From: Gemmatimonadota bacterium
Lineage (GTDB): Bacteria > Latescibacterota > UBA2968 > UBA8231
Length of the DNA: 64,000 bases
Direction of reading: 5' to 3'
Assembly (NCBI GenBank): GCA_009840005.1
Contig: VXOR01000073.1
Span: 1 to 64,000 of the forward strand
Shown: positions 9,038-16,756 of the stretch, one piece after another
How the letters are laid out: every line of letters starts with the position of its first letter
Numbering within the stretch: the first letter of the stretch is position 1
Position numbers and translations under genes: made by a program
Notes under the pieces: model-generated
Databases searched by the model: none
Told to the model about the DNA's origin: nothing
Seen by the model: the letters and a program-made list of their open reading frames with translations, nothing else

Positions 9038-10413
9038 TCGAACATGTTCCCTCGGTTTAAGATGCCCTTGGGGTCGAAAGCGGTTTTGACCCGCTTGAGA
9101 ATTTCCAGCCCCACTGGCCCGAGTTGCCCGGGCAAGTAGGGTTTTTTGGCCAAGCCGACGCCGTGTTCGCCCGTGATGGTGCCGCCCAATTCGACGGCGT
9201 GGGCAAAAACCTCGGCCATGGCCTTTTCGACGCGGGCCATTTCCCCGTCGTCGCGCTCGTCGCACAGGAAGGTGGGGTGCAGGTTGCCGTCGCCGAAGTG
9301 GCCGAAAGTTCCCACCCGCACTTGGTGCCGCTGGCCGACCTCTTGCACGTAGGCGACCATGGCCGCTAGCTCGCTGCGCGGCACGGTGACATCCTCCAGC
9401 ACGACCGTTGGTGCCAGTCGCGCCAGTGCGCTAAAGGCCGTGCGCCGGGCCGCGGCGAGTTGCTGGGCTTCTTCTTCTGAATCGGCTAGTCGCACTGAGC
9501 GGGCACCGCCCTCGCGGGCAATGGCCTCGATCTGAGCGGCCTGCTCGGCGACCTGCGCTGGGTGCCCATCTACTTCCATTAGCAGCACGGCCTCGCAATC
9601 CGTCGGCAGGCCAATGCCGGCGTGAGCCTCTACGCACTCGATGGTAGTCCGGTCGAGGAATTCGAGGGTGCAGGGGATAATTTTTTGCGCGATAATCGCC
9701 GAGACGGTGGCTGCCGCCTGCGTCATCTCGTCGTAGAGGCCGAGCAAGGTCTTTTTGCTCGCGGGTGCTGGGACCAGTTTCAGCGTGATCTTGGTAATGA
9801 CGCCGAGCATTCCCTCGGAGCCGATGAAGAGGTCTTTGAGCGTGAACCCCGCCACGTCTTTGACGCATTTGTTGCCGGTCTCCAAGACCTGCCCGTCGGC
9901 TAAGACCACTTCCAGCCCCATCACATAGTCGCGCGTCACGCCGTATTTTAATCCGCGCAGCCCCCCGGAATTGTTGGCCACATTGCCGCCGATAGTCGAG
10001 ATCTTGATCGAGCCGGGATCCGGGGGATAAAACAGGTCGGCGGCTTGGGCCGCGTCGGCAATCTGCTGAGTGAGGACTCCCGGCTGGACGACCATGACGA
10101 GGTTGGCCGCGTCTAGCTCTAGGATTTGGTTGAGCCGCACCAAACAAAGCGCGACGCCCCCTTGCGAGGGCACCGACCCCCCGGCCAATCCAGTGCCTGA
10201 GCCGCGCGGCACCACGGGCACCCCGCGCTGGTTGCACAGGGCCAAGAGTTGGGCGACCTCCTCCCGACTTTCCGGCAGGGCCACGCAAGCGGGTCGCTGG
10301 TGCAGCAGGGCGGTCCCGTCGAAGGCATAGACGCTGCAATCCTCGTCCGAGGTCAACAGTTGGTCTGGGCGCAAGAAGGTGCCGAGATCGCTAATCAGGG
10401 CGGCGTGATCCAT
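9034..10413 (-). CDS. glcD: FAD-linked glycolate/D-lactate dehydrogenase subunit (GlcD-like)
   Basis: A 459-residue FAD-binding (PCMH/VAO fold) oxidase. The FAD domain shows PVVPRGSGTGLAGG and GGNVANNSGG. The C-terminal cap carries GHFGDGNLHP and GEHGVGLAKK, typical of GlcD and D-lactate dehydrogenases. The start MDHAAL at 10413 is the family-consistent one; the open frame further upstream is a shadow of the phosphatase gene. Coupled to glcF by a 4-bp overlap and 20 bp downstream of the phosphatase. Expected to oxidise glycolate, D-lactate or another 2-hydroxyacid; sequence alone cannot choose. Confidence 0.9.
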   Translation of the reverse strand: MDHAALISDLGTFLRPDQLLTSDEDCSVYAFDGTALLHQRPACVALPESREEVAQLLALCNQRGVPVVPRGSGTGLAGGSVPSQGGVALCLVRLNQILELDAANLVMVVQPGVLTQQIADAAQAADLFYPPDPGSIKISTIGGNVANNSGGLRGLKYGVTRDYVMGLEVVLADGQVLETGNKCVKDVAGFTLKDLFIGSEGMLGVITKITLKLVPAPASKKTLLGLYDEMTQAAATVSAIIAQKIIPCTLEFLDRTTIECVEAHAGIGLPTDCEAVLLMEVDGHPAQVAEQAAQIEAIAREGGARSVRLADSEEEAQQLAAARRTAFSALARLAPTVVLEDVTVPRSELAAMVAYVQEVGQRHQVRVGTFGHFGDGNLHPTFLCDERDDGEMARVEKAMAEVFAHAVELGGTITGEHGVGLAKKPYLPGQLGPVGLEILKRVKTAFDPKGILNRGNMFD

Positions 10414-10433
10414 CGCAGGCCTAGACGCGGTAG

Positions 10434-11201
10434 CTACAATTCGTCGGACAGGTGCTCGGTGCGGTTGAGATATTTGATGACTGTGGTGCCGGGAGCGAGC
10501 GCGATGTGGGTGATGCCCGTGTTCTTGTGCGCGTAATAGGAGCCGTCGTCCATTGCTTGGTTGCCTAAGGCCGAAAGCAACAGGCTCATAAAGCCGCCGT
10601 GGGTGACGAATCCGATGCGCGTATTCTCCTCCGCCCGCGCTCGCAAGTCTGCGGCTACGCCGACAGCGCGGCGCTGGGCCTGCTGATCCGTTTCCTTGCC
10701 CGCGTCCCACCACCCGTCTTCGCCGACTTCCGCTGACGCGACGCTGGTGGGAAAACGCGCGGCAATCTCCGCCCGCGTCAGGCCGGGATAGCCAACGACT
10801 CCCCGCTCGCCGCCGTGGTCGAGGAAAATGCCGCCCATCTCGTGGATATCTGCCCAGATATCCGACCTCAACTCCATTGCCTGTCCGATCGCTTGCGCTG
10901 TGTGCAGGGTGCGGATCATTGGACTGCAATAAAGCTGATCAAAAAAGGGTCGATCCTCTGAGCGTTCGGCCGGGGTTAGGTGCAACCCCGCTGCTAGATA
11001 CGCGGCTACTTGCTCGGCCTGGGCTCGGCCGAGTTCAGTCAATTCGGGATCGGCGACGCGCTGGCTAACATCGGTCAGCGCGTTATTGGTGGACTCTCCG
11101 TGGCGGATCAGAAATAGCTCCATAGCCTCCTCAAAAGTGATATGGTTATCGATCAGTGCGTTGTTGGTGGACTCTCCGTGGCGGATCAGAAATAGCTCCA
11201 T
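10434..11201 (-). CDS. Histidine phosphatase family protein with duplicated N-terminus
   Basis: A phosphoglycerate-mutase-like phosphatase with the phosphohistidine motif LIRHGES and a second catalytic His in FVTHGGFMS. From 11201 it encodes 255 residues in which the first 16 (MELFLIRHGESTNNAL) recur 26 residues later. The second Met (11123) gives a normal 229-residue protein and is preceded by GAGGAGG, so it is probably the functional start. The first start lacks a clear ribosome site. The substrate is unknown; adjacency to glcD raises phosphoglycolate or a sugar phosphate, as inference only. Confidence 0.85.
   Translation of the reverse strand: MELFLIRHGESTNNALIDNHITFEEAMELFLIRHGESTNNALTDVSQRVADPELTELGRAQAEQVAAYLAAGLHLTPAERSEDRPFFDQLYCSPMIRTLHTAQAIGQAMELRSDIWADIHEMGGIFLDHGGERGVVGYPGLTRAEIAARFPTSVASAEVGEDGWWDAGKETDQQAQRRAVGVAADLRARAEENTRIGFVTHGGFMSLLLSALGNQAMDDGSYYAHKNTGITHIALAPGTTVIKYLNRTEHLSDEL
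11076..11201 (-). repeat. Direct repeat of the phosphatase 5' end (48-bp copies, 78-bp period)
   Basis: Copies at 11154-11201 and 11076-11123 are identical except for two third-position changes (AAC/AAT and GCA/GCG). Both changes are synonymous, so the duplication has aged under coding constraint or arose some time ago. It is therefore unlikely to be an assembly artefact. Confidence 0.85.
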
Positions 11202-11225
11202 AGCATTCTTGACAGTAGTATGGAT

Positions 11226-11248
11226 AGTGGTTAGTGGTTAATAACCAC
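11226..11248. repeat. TAGTGGT heptamers and palindrome upstream of pepA
   Basis: Two TAGTGGT heptamers run into a near-perfect palindrome (GTGGTTA, one base, TAACCAC at 11234-11248), 22 bp before the pepA start. The words match the heptamers at 20703-20899. It could be a repeat fragment or an operator between the divergent phosphatase and pepA genes. Confidence 0.55.
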
Positions 11249-11270
11249 CTATTACCGAACCACCAATGTT

Positions 11271-12758
11271 ATGGATATTAAAGTAATACAGGGAGCTATT
11301 CAAAAACAGGACGCGGACGTCCTCGTGGTCAACCTCTTTGCCGGAGCGCGCCCAGGCGGGGCTACGGGTGCGGTTGACCAAGCCTTAGACGGCCAAATCT
11401 CGGCGGCGATTGACTTAGGCGACTTTGAGGGCAAAGCCGGTCAGACCTTGCTGCTGTACACGCACGGTCAGATTCCAGCTCCGCGCGTCCTCGTCGTCGG
11501 CTTGGGCGAGCAGGAGGGCTTTGACCTCGAACGGGCGCGCCGCGCTGCGGGCACGGCCATTGGTACCCTCGGCGGCTTGGGTGCTAAGAGCGCGGCCACC
11601 ATTCTCCACGGCACGGGCGCAGGCAACCTGCCCGTCGAGCCGGCCGCGCAAGCTGTGGCCGAAGCCTCGCTGTTGGCGGCCTATCGCTTTGACGAGTACC
11701 GTTCGCGCTCCCGTCCGCAGTCGTTGGCCAAGCTACACATCGTAGAGTTTGACGCGACTAAGCTCAAAGAGGCGCGGCGCGGTGTTCGCCGGGGCCGTGC
11801 GCTTGCCGAGGCCACTTGTCTTGCCCGCGATTTGATCAATCATCCCGGCGGCGAAGTGACGCCAGCCTACTTGGCCCGCACGGCCCGCCGCCTAGCCAAA
11901 ACCCACGATCTGCGCTGCCGGGTCTTCAGCGCAAAGGGCTTGGCCGAGCTAGGCATGGGTGCCCTAGTGGCCGTTGGGCAGGGCAGCGCCAACAAGCCGC
12001 GTTTTATCGTCCTTGAACACGGCCCTCGCCGAGGGAAACCGTTGGTGTTTGTCGGCAAGGGCATCACCTTCGACAGCGGTGGCCTCTCGCTCAAGACTGT
12101 CGAGGGCATCCGCACGATGAAGACCGACATGTCCGGTGCTGCTGCCGTTTTGGGTGCGATGCAGGCGGTAGCCGCGCTCGGCCTCAAGCGGCGGGTCGTC
12201 GGCCTGATTGCCGCGGCCGAGAACATGCCCTCTAGCACCGCCTTTCGCCCCGACGATGTGCTGCGCACCCTCGCTGGCAAGACCATCGAGATCGTCAGCA
12301 CGGACGCCGAAGGCCGCCTCGTCTTGGCCGATGCCCTCGCCTACGCCACCCGCTACGAGCCAGCCGCGGTCGTCGATCTGGCGACCCTCACCGGCTCTTG
12401 TGTAGTCGCGCTGGGGCACCACGCTTCGGGCCTGTTTGCCAACGACGACGATTTGGCGGATCGGCTGCTCGCTGCCGGAGAGCAGACTGGCGAGCGGCTC
12501 TGGCGTCTGCCGCTGTGGCCCGAGTACCGCGAGCAGATCGACAGCGACATCGCCGACATGAAAAACTCGGGCGGTCGGCCAGCGGGTGCCAGCACGGCTG
12601 CGGCGCTGTTGGCCGAATTCGCCGACTACTCCTGGGCGCACCTCGACATTGCCGGCACGGCTTGGTGCACAAAGGACAAACCCTACGTGCCGCGAGGCGG
12701 CGTCGGCATCGGCGTACGCCTGTTGACTCAACTTGCCCTCGATTGGAGCTCATCATGA
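11271..12758 (+). CDS. pepA: Leucyl aminopeptidase (M17)
   Basis: A 495-residue M17 cytosolic aminopeptidase. The catalytic domain shows the metal-binding block FVGKGITFDSGGLSLK, then KTDMSGAAAV and the signature STDAEGRLVLADAL (family NTDAEGR, here with Ser for Asn). It removes N-terminal residues from peptides using two metal ions. The N-terminal macro-like domain occupies about residues 1-160. No Shine-Dalgarno is obvious; the start follows the heptamer/palindrome. It overlaps the next gene by 4 bp (ATGA). The N-to-S change in the signature is conservative and need not inactivate the enzyme. Confidence 0.92.
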   Translation: MDIKVIQGAIQKQDADVLVVNLFAGARPGGATGAVDQALDGQISAAIDLGDFEGKAGQTLLLYTHGQIPAPRVLVVGLGEQEGFDLERARRAAGTAIGTLGGLGAKSAATILHGTGAGNLPVEPAAQAVAEASLLAAYRFDEYRSRSRPQSLAKLHIVEFDATKLKEARRGVRRGRALAEATCLARDLINHPGGEVTPAYLARTARRLAKTHDLRCRVFSAKGLAELGMGALVAVGQGSANKPRFIVLEHGPRRGKPLVFVGKGITFDSGGLSLKTVEGIRTMKTDMSGAAAVLGAMQAVAALGLKRRVVGLIAAAENMPSSTAFRPDDVLRTLAGKTIEIVSTDAEGRLVLADALAYATRYEPAAVVDLATLTGSCVVALGHHASGLFANDDDLADRLLAAGEQTGERLWRLPLWPEYREQIDSDIADMKNSGGRPAGASTAAALLAEFADYSWAHLDIAGTAWCTKDKPYVPRGGVGIGVRLLTQLALDWSSS

Positions 12759-13747
12759 CCATTCGCACGATCCACGTAGGAGCCGGTGGCCGCGGTCGCT
12801 GGCCCCTGAACCGCTTCCGCGACCGCACTGACTTCGAAGCCGTCGCCTTAGTCGATGTTAATGAGGAAAACCTCGCCACGGCGCGGGAGACTACCGGCCT
12901 AGGCGAAGAGGCGTGTTTTGCTACGCCGGCCGAAGCCCTGCAAGCCGTTGATGCAGACGCCGTGGTGGTCATTACGCCGCCCGACCTGCACGCCGGTCAG
13001 TGCTTGGAGGCGGTCCGCGCCGGTAAGCATGTGCTGGTGGAAAAACCCTTTACCAAAGACCTCGGCCAAGCGCGGCAAATCGTCGCCGAGGCGAGCGAAT
13101 GCGGCCTCAAGGTCGCCGTCACCCAAAACGCCCGCTACTATCCGCCGGTCTTAACCATCCGCCGCTTGCTGCAAAGCGGCGACTTGGGTCAGCCTTCCTT
13201 TGGCCTGATGACCAAATACGGCTGGCGTCCGCGCGTTCACCATTCGGGTGCGGACCGGCACGCCTACTTGTGGGAGCGCGGCATCCACGACTTCGATCAA
13301 TTGCGCCACCTGCTCGACTCTGAGCCGCGACGGCTGTTCTGTCATAGTTTCAATCCGCCCTGGAGTCCGTACAGTGGCGGCGCGGCCATCGATGGCTGGA
13401 TCGAGTTCCACAACGGCACCACGTTCAATTTTCAGTGCACCTTCGCCACTCACAAAGGCGGCTCAAGCTGGCGGCTGGACTGCGAGAAGGGCACGGTCGA
13501 AGAGGTCTCCGGCGGCTTGGCGCTTCGGCGGCTTGGAGCCGATGCAGACGAGATCATACCGATGGATGAAAACCCCCATCCCGAGGAAGTTCTCTTGGAC
13601 GGCTTCCGCGACTACGTGCTCAACGATGTGGAGCCGCCTTTCTCCGGCCCGCGCAACCTAGCCACGGTGGGCCTGATCAACGCCTTGGGAGCCTCGTCAG
13701 AGCGAGGCGTTGTGATCGATTTTGACGAGTACATGGTCGCCGGATAG
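12755..13747 (+). CDS. Gfo/Idh/MocA family dehydrogenase
   Basis: A 330-residue NAD(P)-dependent sugar dehydrogenase-like protein. It has an N-terminal Rossmann motif (VGAGGRGRW), the VEKPF signature typical of this family, and a C-terminal alpha/beta domain. The start ATG overlaps the pepA TGA (ATGA). Family members oxidise polyols, inositols or sugar derivatives; the substrate is not predictable. A second family member lies at 53186-54280. Confidence 0.88.
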   Translation: MTIRTIHVGAGGRGRWPLNRFRDRTDFEAVALVDVNEENLATARETTGLGEEACFATPAEALQAVDADAVVVITPPDLHAGQCLEAVRAGKHVLVEKPFTKDLGQARQIVAEASECGLKVAVTQNARYYPPVLTIRRLLQSGDLGQPSFGLMTKYGWRPRVHHSGADRHAYLWERGIHDFDQLRHLLDSEPRRLFCHSFNPPWSPYSGGAAIDGWIEFHNGTTFNFQCTFATHKGGSSWRLDCEKGTVEEVSGGLALRRLGADADEIIPMDENPHPEEVLLDGFRDYVLNDVEPPFSGPRNLATVGLINALGASSERGVVIDFDEYMVAG

Positions 13748-13774
13748 AGGGCAGGACGCGGCCTTTAGTTCGCT

Positions 13775-13945
13775 TTGTCATTACGCGCTCTCACTGGAGA
13801 ATCCTCTGCTATTAATAGTTTCGGGCCTAGGGCGATTTTGCATCCGACGGACTCGCGCTGGACGACCTTGCCGATTCAAATAGATGCTATCAGAGTCCAA
13901 GCCTACGAGGATGTGATTGACAAATTTCGAGGGAATAGACCATGA
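13775..13945 (+). CDS. Possible small protein or gene remnant upstream of the AAA ATPase
   Basis: Between the TAG at 13766 and the TGA at 13943 an open frame of about 56 codons shows protein-like composition, including FGPRAILHPTDSRWTTLPIQ and a charged RVQAYEDVIDKFRGNRP tail. Its stop overlaps the ATPase ATG by 4 bp (ATGA), as in an operon. No ATG is available; TTG at 13775 or a later rare start would be needed, and no clear ribosome site precedes TTG. It may be a genuine small first gene of the module or the 3' remnant of a lost gene. I do not recognise the sequence. Confidence 0.35.
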   Translation: MSLRALTGESSAINSFGPRAILHPTDSRWTTLPIQIDAIRVQAYEDVIDKFRGNRP

Positions 13946-15039
13946 GAAACAGGCTTGATGCGATAACTCTCAAAGGGTTCAAGACCATTCAAGAGTTGAA
14001 GGATTTCAAGCCTCGTCCCTTGACCGTGCTGATTGGACCCAACGGCGCTGGAAAGTCCAATTTCATCTCTTTTTTTTCTATGATGAGTAAAGCGTTGGAA
14101 GACCAGACGAGTCTTCAGTTTTACGTAAGCCAGCAAGGCGGTGCTAGCACCTTCTTGCACGATGGCCCGGACGAAACCCAAGAGATCGAGGCAGCCCTGA
14201 CGATTCAGACAGATGCCGGCGAAAATCAATACGCGTTTCGGCTGGTTTTTGCGGCAGGAGACATCTTGGTTTTCGCGGACGAGTTCTACATGATTCCTGA
14301 CAGAGGTTATGGTTGGTCATTACCAAGAGGTATCGGACATCACGCTCCACAAATCCTCGAGCAAGCTGGTCAAGAAGAGTCTGCTCGTGTTGTTTTGGAT
14401 CTCCTGCAAAAAATTGTCGTCTATCAATTTCACAATACGTCGGATACCGCTCGCATACGCAGGAAATGGGGTACATACGACAACCGCTGGTTGAAGGCGG
14501 ACGCTGCCAATATTGCGCCCTTTCTGCTTCGCTTGAAAGAAGACGACAATAGGTGCTATCAGCGGATTGTAGATACTATTAGGTTAATTTTGCCCTTTTT
14601 TTCTGATTTCGTGCTGGAGCCGCGCCACGAACACCTCCTTCTGAACTGGCGCGAGCGAAACAGCGATCGGGTGTTCAGTGTATCACAGGCGTCAGATGGC
14701 ATGTTGCGGGTCATATCGCTCGTTACCCTCCTGCTTCAGCCAGAACGGGATTTGCCGGACGTTTTGATCCTCGACGAACCAGAACTTGGATTGCACCCCT
14801 ATGCTATTAACGCCGTCGGCGGTTTGATAAGCGCTGCGTCGACCAAGATTCAGGTCATTGTCGCTACGCAATCCACGGCACTGGTTGATTGCTTTGAGCC
14901 AGAGGATATTGTCGTCGTCGAGCGCGAGGACCGCAGATCTACTTTCAGGCAGCTAAACGCCGAAGACCTCAAGGAGTGGCTTGAAGACTATTCGCTTTCC
15001 GAGTTGTGGGAAAAGAACGTACTCGGAGGGCGACCGTAG
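13942..15039 (+). CDS. AAA family ATPase (AAA_15/21, OLD-like) of a putative defence pair
   Basis: A 365-residue ABC/SMC-type ATPase. It has Walker A GPNGAGKS at residues 32-39, Walker B LILDEPELGLHP with Asp278/Glu279, and a switch region ATQSTALVD. It contains no nuclease domain, unlike fused OLD proteins. The next gene encodes a DUF4276 protein and overlaps by one base. Such split ATPase/effector pairs are common in phage defence (for example AriA/AriB of PARIS, where the effector is DUF4435). GC is visibly lower than in pepA and the dipeptidase. The defence role is inference from domain pairing. Confidence 0.85.
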   Translation: MRNRLDAITLKGFKTIQELKDFKPRPLTVLIGPNGAGKSNFISFFSMMSKALEDQTSLQFYVSQQGGASTFLHDGPDETQEIEAALTIQTDAGENQYAFRLVFAAGDILVFADEFYMIPDRGYGWSLPRGIGHHAPQILEQAGQEESARVVLDLLQKIVVYQFHNTSDTARIRRKWGTYDNRWLKADAANIAPFLLRLKEDDNRCYQRIVDTIRLILPFFSDFVLEPRHEHLLLNWRERNSDRVFSVSQASDGMLRVISLVTLLLQPERDLPDVLILDEPELGLHPYAINAVGGLISAASTKIQVIVATQSTALVDCFEPEDIVVVEREDRRSTFRQLNAEDLKEWLEDYSLSELWEKNVLGGRP

Positions 15040-15728
15040 TGGGCATCAGGCTGAACTTCACCGTTGAGGGGCAGACCGAAGAAGCATTCGTGAATCAGAT
15101 CTTAAGTACTTATCTAGCGGGATTTGAGGTCTGGGTTCGGGTTCGCTGTGTCGAGACGAGTCGGAGCCGCAACATTAAGCATCGTGGGGGTATTGAAAGT
15201 TATGGGAAGGCCAAGAATGATATCAATGCTTGGATAAAGGAAGATCAGAATTCAGACGTGCGTTTCACAACCATGTTTGACGTGTACGGTCTGCCGACGA
15301 ATTTTCCCGGCTACAAAGATGCGAAGCAGACATCCGACCCCTACGAACGGGTCAAGGTATTGGAAGACGGTCTGGGAGAAGATATTTCTGATCGGCGATT
15401 TATCCCGCATTTTCAGCTTCACGAATTTGAGGCATTATTACTGTCCGATCCTCAGAAACTCGATGCGCAGTTTGATCGCAGTACTGGAATACGGAGACTT
15501 GTCGATATGGTCGCCAGTTTTGATTCGCCGGAGCTCATTAATGACGGAAACGACACCTCCCCATCAAAGCGAATTATCGGCGAAATACCGGAATACGAGA
15601 GAATGAAAGTATCCGCAGCTCCTATTGTTGCGGATAAGATCGGATTGCCTACGTTGCGATTGAAGTGTAAGCATTTCGGCGAATGGATTTGTAAGTTGGA
15701 AACGCTCAATAAGGGGGGAACGCAATAA
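15039..15728 (+). CDS. DUF4276 family protein, putative effector partner of the ATPase
   Basis: A 229-residue protein recognisable as DUF4276 by its N-terminal LNFTVEGQTEEAFVN block (Glu10), the acidic TTMFDVYGLP strand (Asp81) and FQLHEFEALL. The spacing of an early Glu and a later Asp resembles a TOPRIM-type metal site, which would suit a nuclease; that is a hypothesis. The start is GTG at 15039, overlapping the ATPase TAG, with GGAGGG eight bases upstream; an ATG frame start at 15006 lies inside the ATPase gene. It ends TAATG into the dipeptidase ATG, though the dipeptidase is probably a resident neighbour rather than part of the module. Confidence 0.82.
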   Translation: MGIRLNFTVEGQTEEAFVNQILSTYLAGFEVWVRVRCVETSRSRNIKHRGGIESYGKAKNDINAWIKEDQNSDVRFTTMFDVYGLPTNFPGYKDAKQTSDPYERVKVLEDGLGEDISDRRFIPHFQLHEFEALLLSDPQKLDAQFDRSTGIRRLVDMVASFDSPELINDGNDTSPSKRIIGEIPEYERMKVSAAPIVADKIGLPTLRLKCKHFGEWICKLETLNKGGTQ

Positions 15729-16756
15729 TGCCAATGGACGAACAGACCGCCCGCAGCCTACACCAAGACTCCTTGGTCATCGATTCGCACAACGACAGTA
15801 TCGTCGCCCTGATCCGTCGGGGCATGTCTATAGACGGCACACAGCGCACGGACTTCCATCAACGCGACGGGGCTGTCGCTTATTTGCGTCAGTACCAGTC
15901 GCCAGACGACGGCGTGCAGCTCGACTTGCTCAAGGCGCACGACGGCGGGCTGGACGCGGCGTTTTTCGCCGTTGATTGCACCCGCCCGTGGGGCAACCAC
16001 TTGCTCTACTGCATGGATGCCTTGGGCCATTTTTTGCAGGAAGTGGAAGAACACAGCGAGGACATTGCTGTGGCGCACTGTGCGGCGGACATTGAGCGCA
16101 CCCGCGCCGAGGGCCGCCTGGCGGCCATACTGGCAGTGGAAAACAGCGATGCGCTGGAGAGAAGTCCCCACATTCTGCCGCTGCTCTACCAGTTGGGCGT
16201 CCGCGCCATGACGCTCACCCACAGCACCCGCTCTTGGGCTGGAGATGGCTGCGAGGTCGCAGGAGGTGGCGGCCTGACCGGCTTTGGCCGCCAGCTACTA
16301 GAGCAGATGAACGAGTTGGGCGTGATCGTCGATGTGTCCCATCTCAACGAGCCGGGCTTTTGGGATGTAGCCCAAGCGGCCCAAGCTCCTTTTATGGCCA
16401 CCCATAGCTGCTGCCGCGCCCTCTGCGACCACCCGCGCAACCTCCGCGACGATCAGTTGCACGCCCTCGCCGAAAAGGGCGGGGTCGTGGCAATCACGTT
16501 TGTCCCGGACTTTATCGACGCGCATAACCCCACCTTCGACGGCCTGCTCGATCACATTGAACACGCGGTCGCCGTCGCTGGCATCGACCACGTCGGCTTG
16601 GGGTCGGATTTTGACGGCGGCGGCTTGCTGTTGGAAGACGCGACTTGCCTCCCGGACATTGCGGTGGGGTTAGCCAAACGCGGCTATGCCGAAGACGATG
16701 TCCGCAAGATCCTCGGCGCGAACCAACTGCGGTTCTTGCAACAGGTCATCGGCTGA
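15728..16756 (+). CDS. Membrane (renal-type) dipeptidase, M19
   Basis: A 342-residue M19 metallopeptidase with the expected zinc ligands: HxD in DSHND, the bridging Glu in VENSDA, His in VDVSHLN and ATHSCC, and Asp in GLGSDFDGG. Family members cleave dipeptides, often with a D-residue at the C-terminal side. No signal peptide is visible. It starts one base inside the DUF4276 stop codon, with AAGGGGGG nine bases upstream; ATG 15734 is an alternative. Its 3' end overlaps the convergent M32 carboxypeptidase by 11 bp. Confidence 0.9.
   Translation: MPMDEQTARSLHQDSLVIDSHNDSIVALIRRGMSIDGTQRTDFHQRDGAVAYLRQYQSPDDGVQLDLLKAHDGGLDAAFFAVDCTRPWGNHLLYCMDALGHFLQEVEEHSEDIAVAHCAADIERTRAEGRLAAILAVENSDALERSPHILPLLYQLGVRAMTLTHSTRSWAGDGCEVAGGGGLTGFGRQLLEQMNELGVIVDVSHLNEPGFWDVAQAAQAPFMATHSCCRALCDHPRNLRDDQLHALAEKGGVVAITFVPDFIDAHNPTFDGLLDHIEHAVAVAGIDHVGLGSDFDGGGLLLEDATCLPDIAVGLAKRGYAEDDVRKILGANQLRFLQQVIG

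Noticed and set aside
11964..12731. 255-codon minus-strand open frame opposite pepA
   Set aside because: It mirrors the high-GC third positions of pepA, has no domain signature and no ribosome site, as do similar long antisense frames opposite the oxidoreductase and UxaA genes.
15728..16756. Dipeptidase as third gene of the AAA/DUF4276 module
   Set aside because: Although it overlaps by one base, its GC matches the housekeeping genes and the M19 family has no known link to defence; insertion of the module upstream of a resident gene is likelier.
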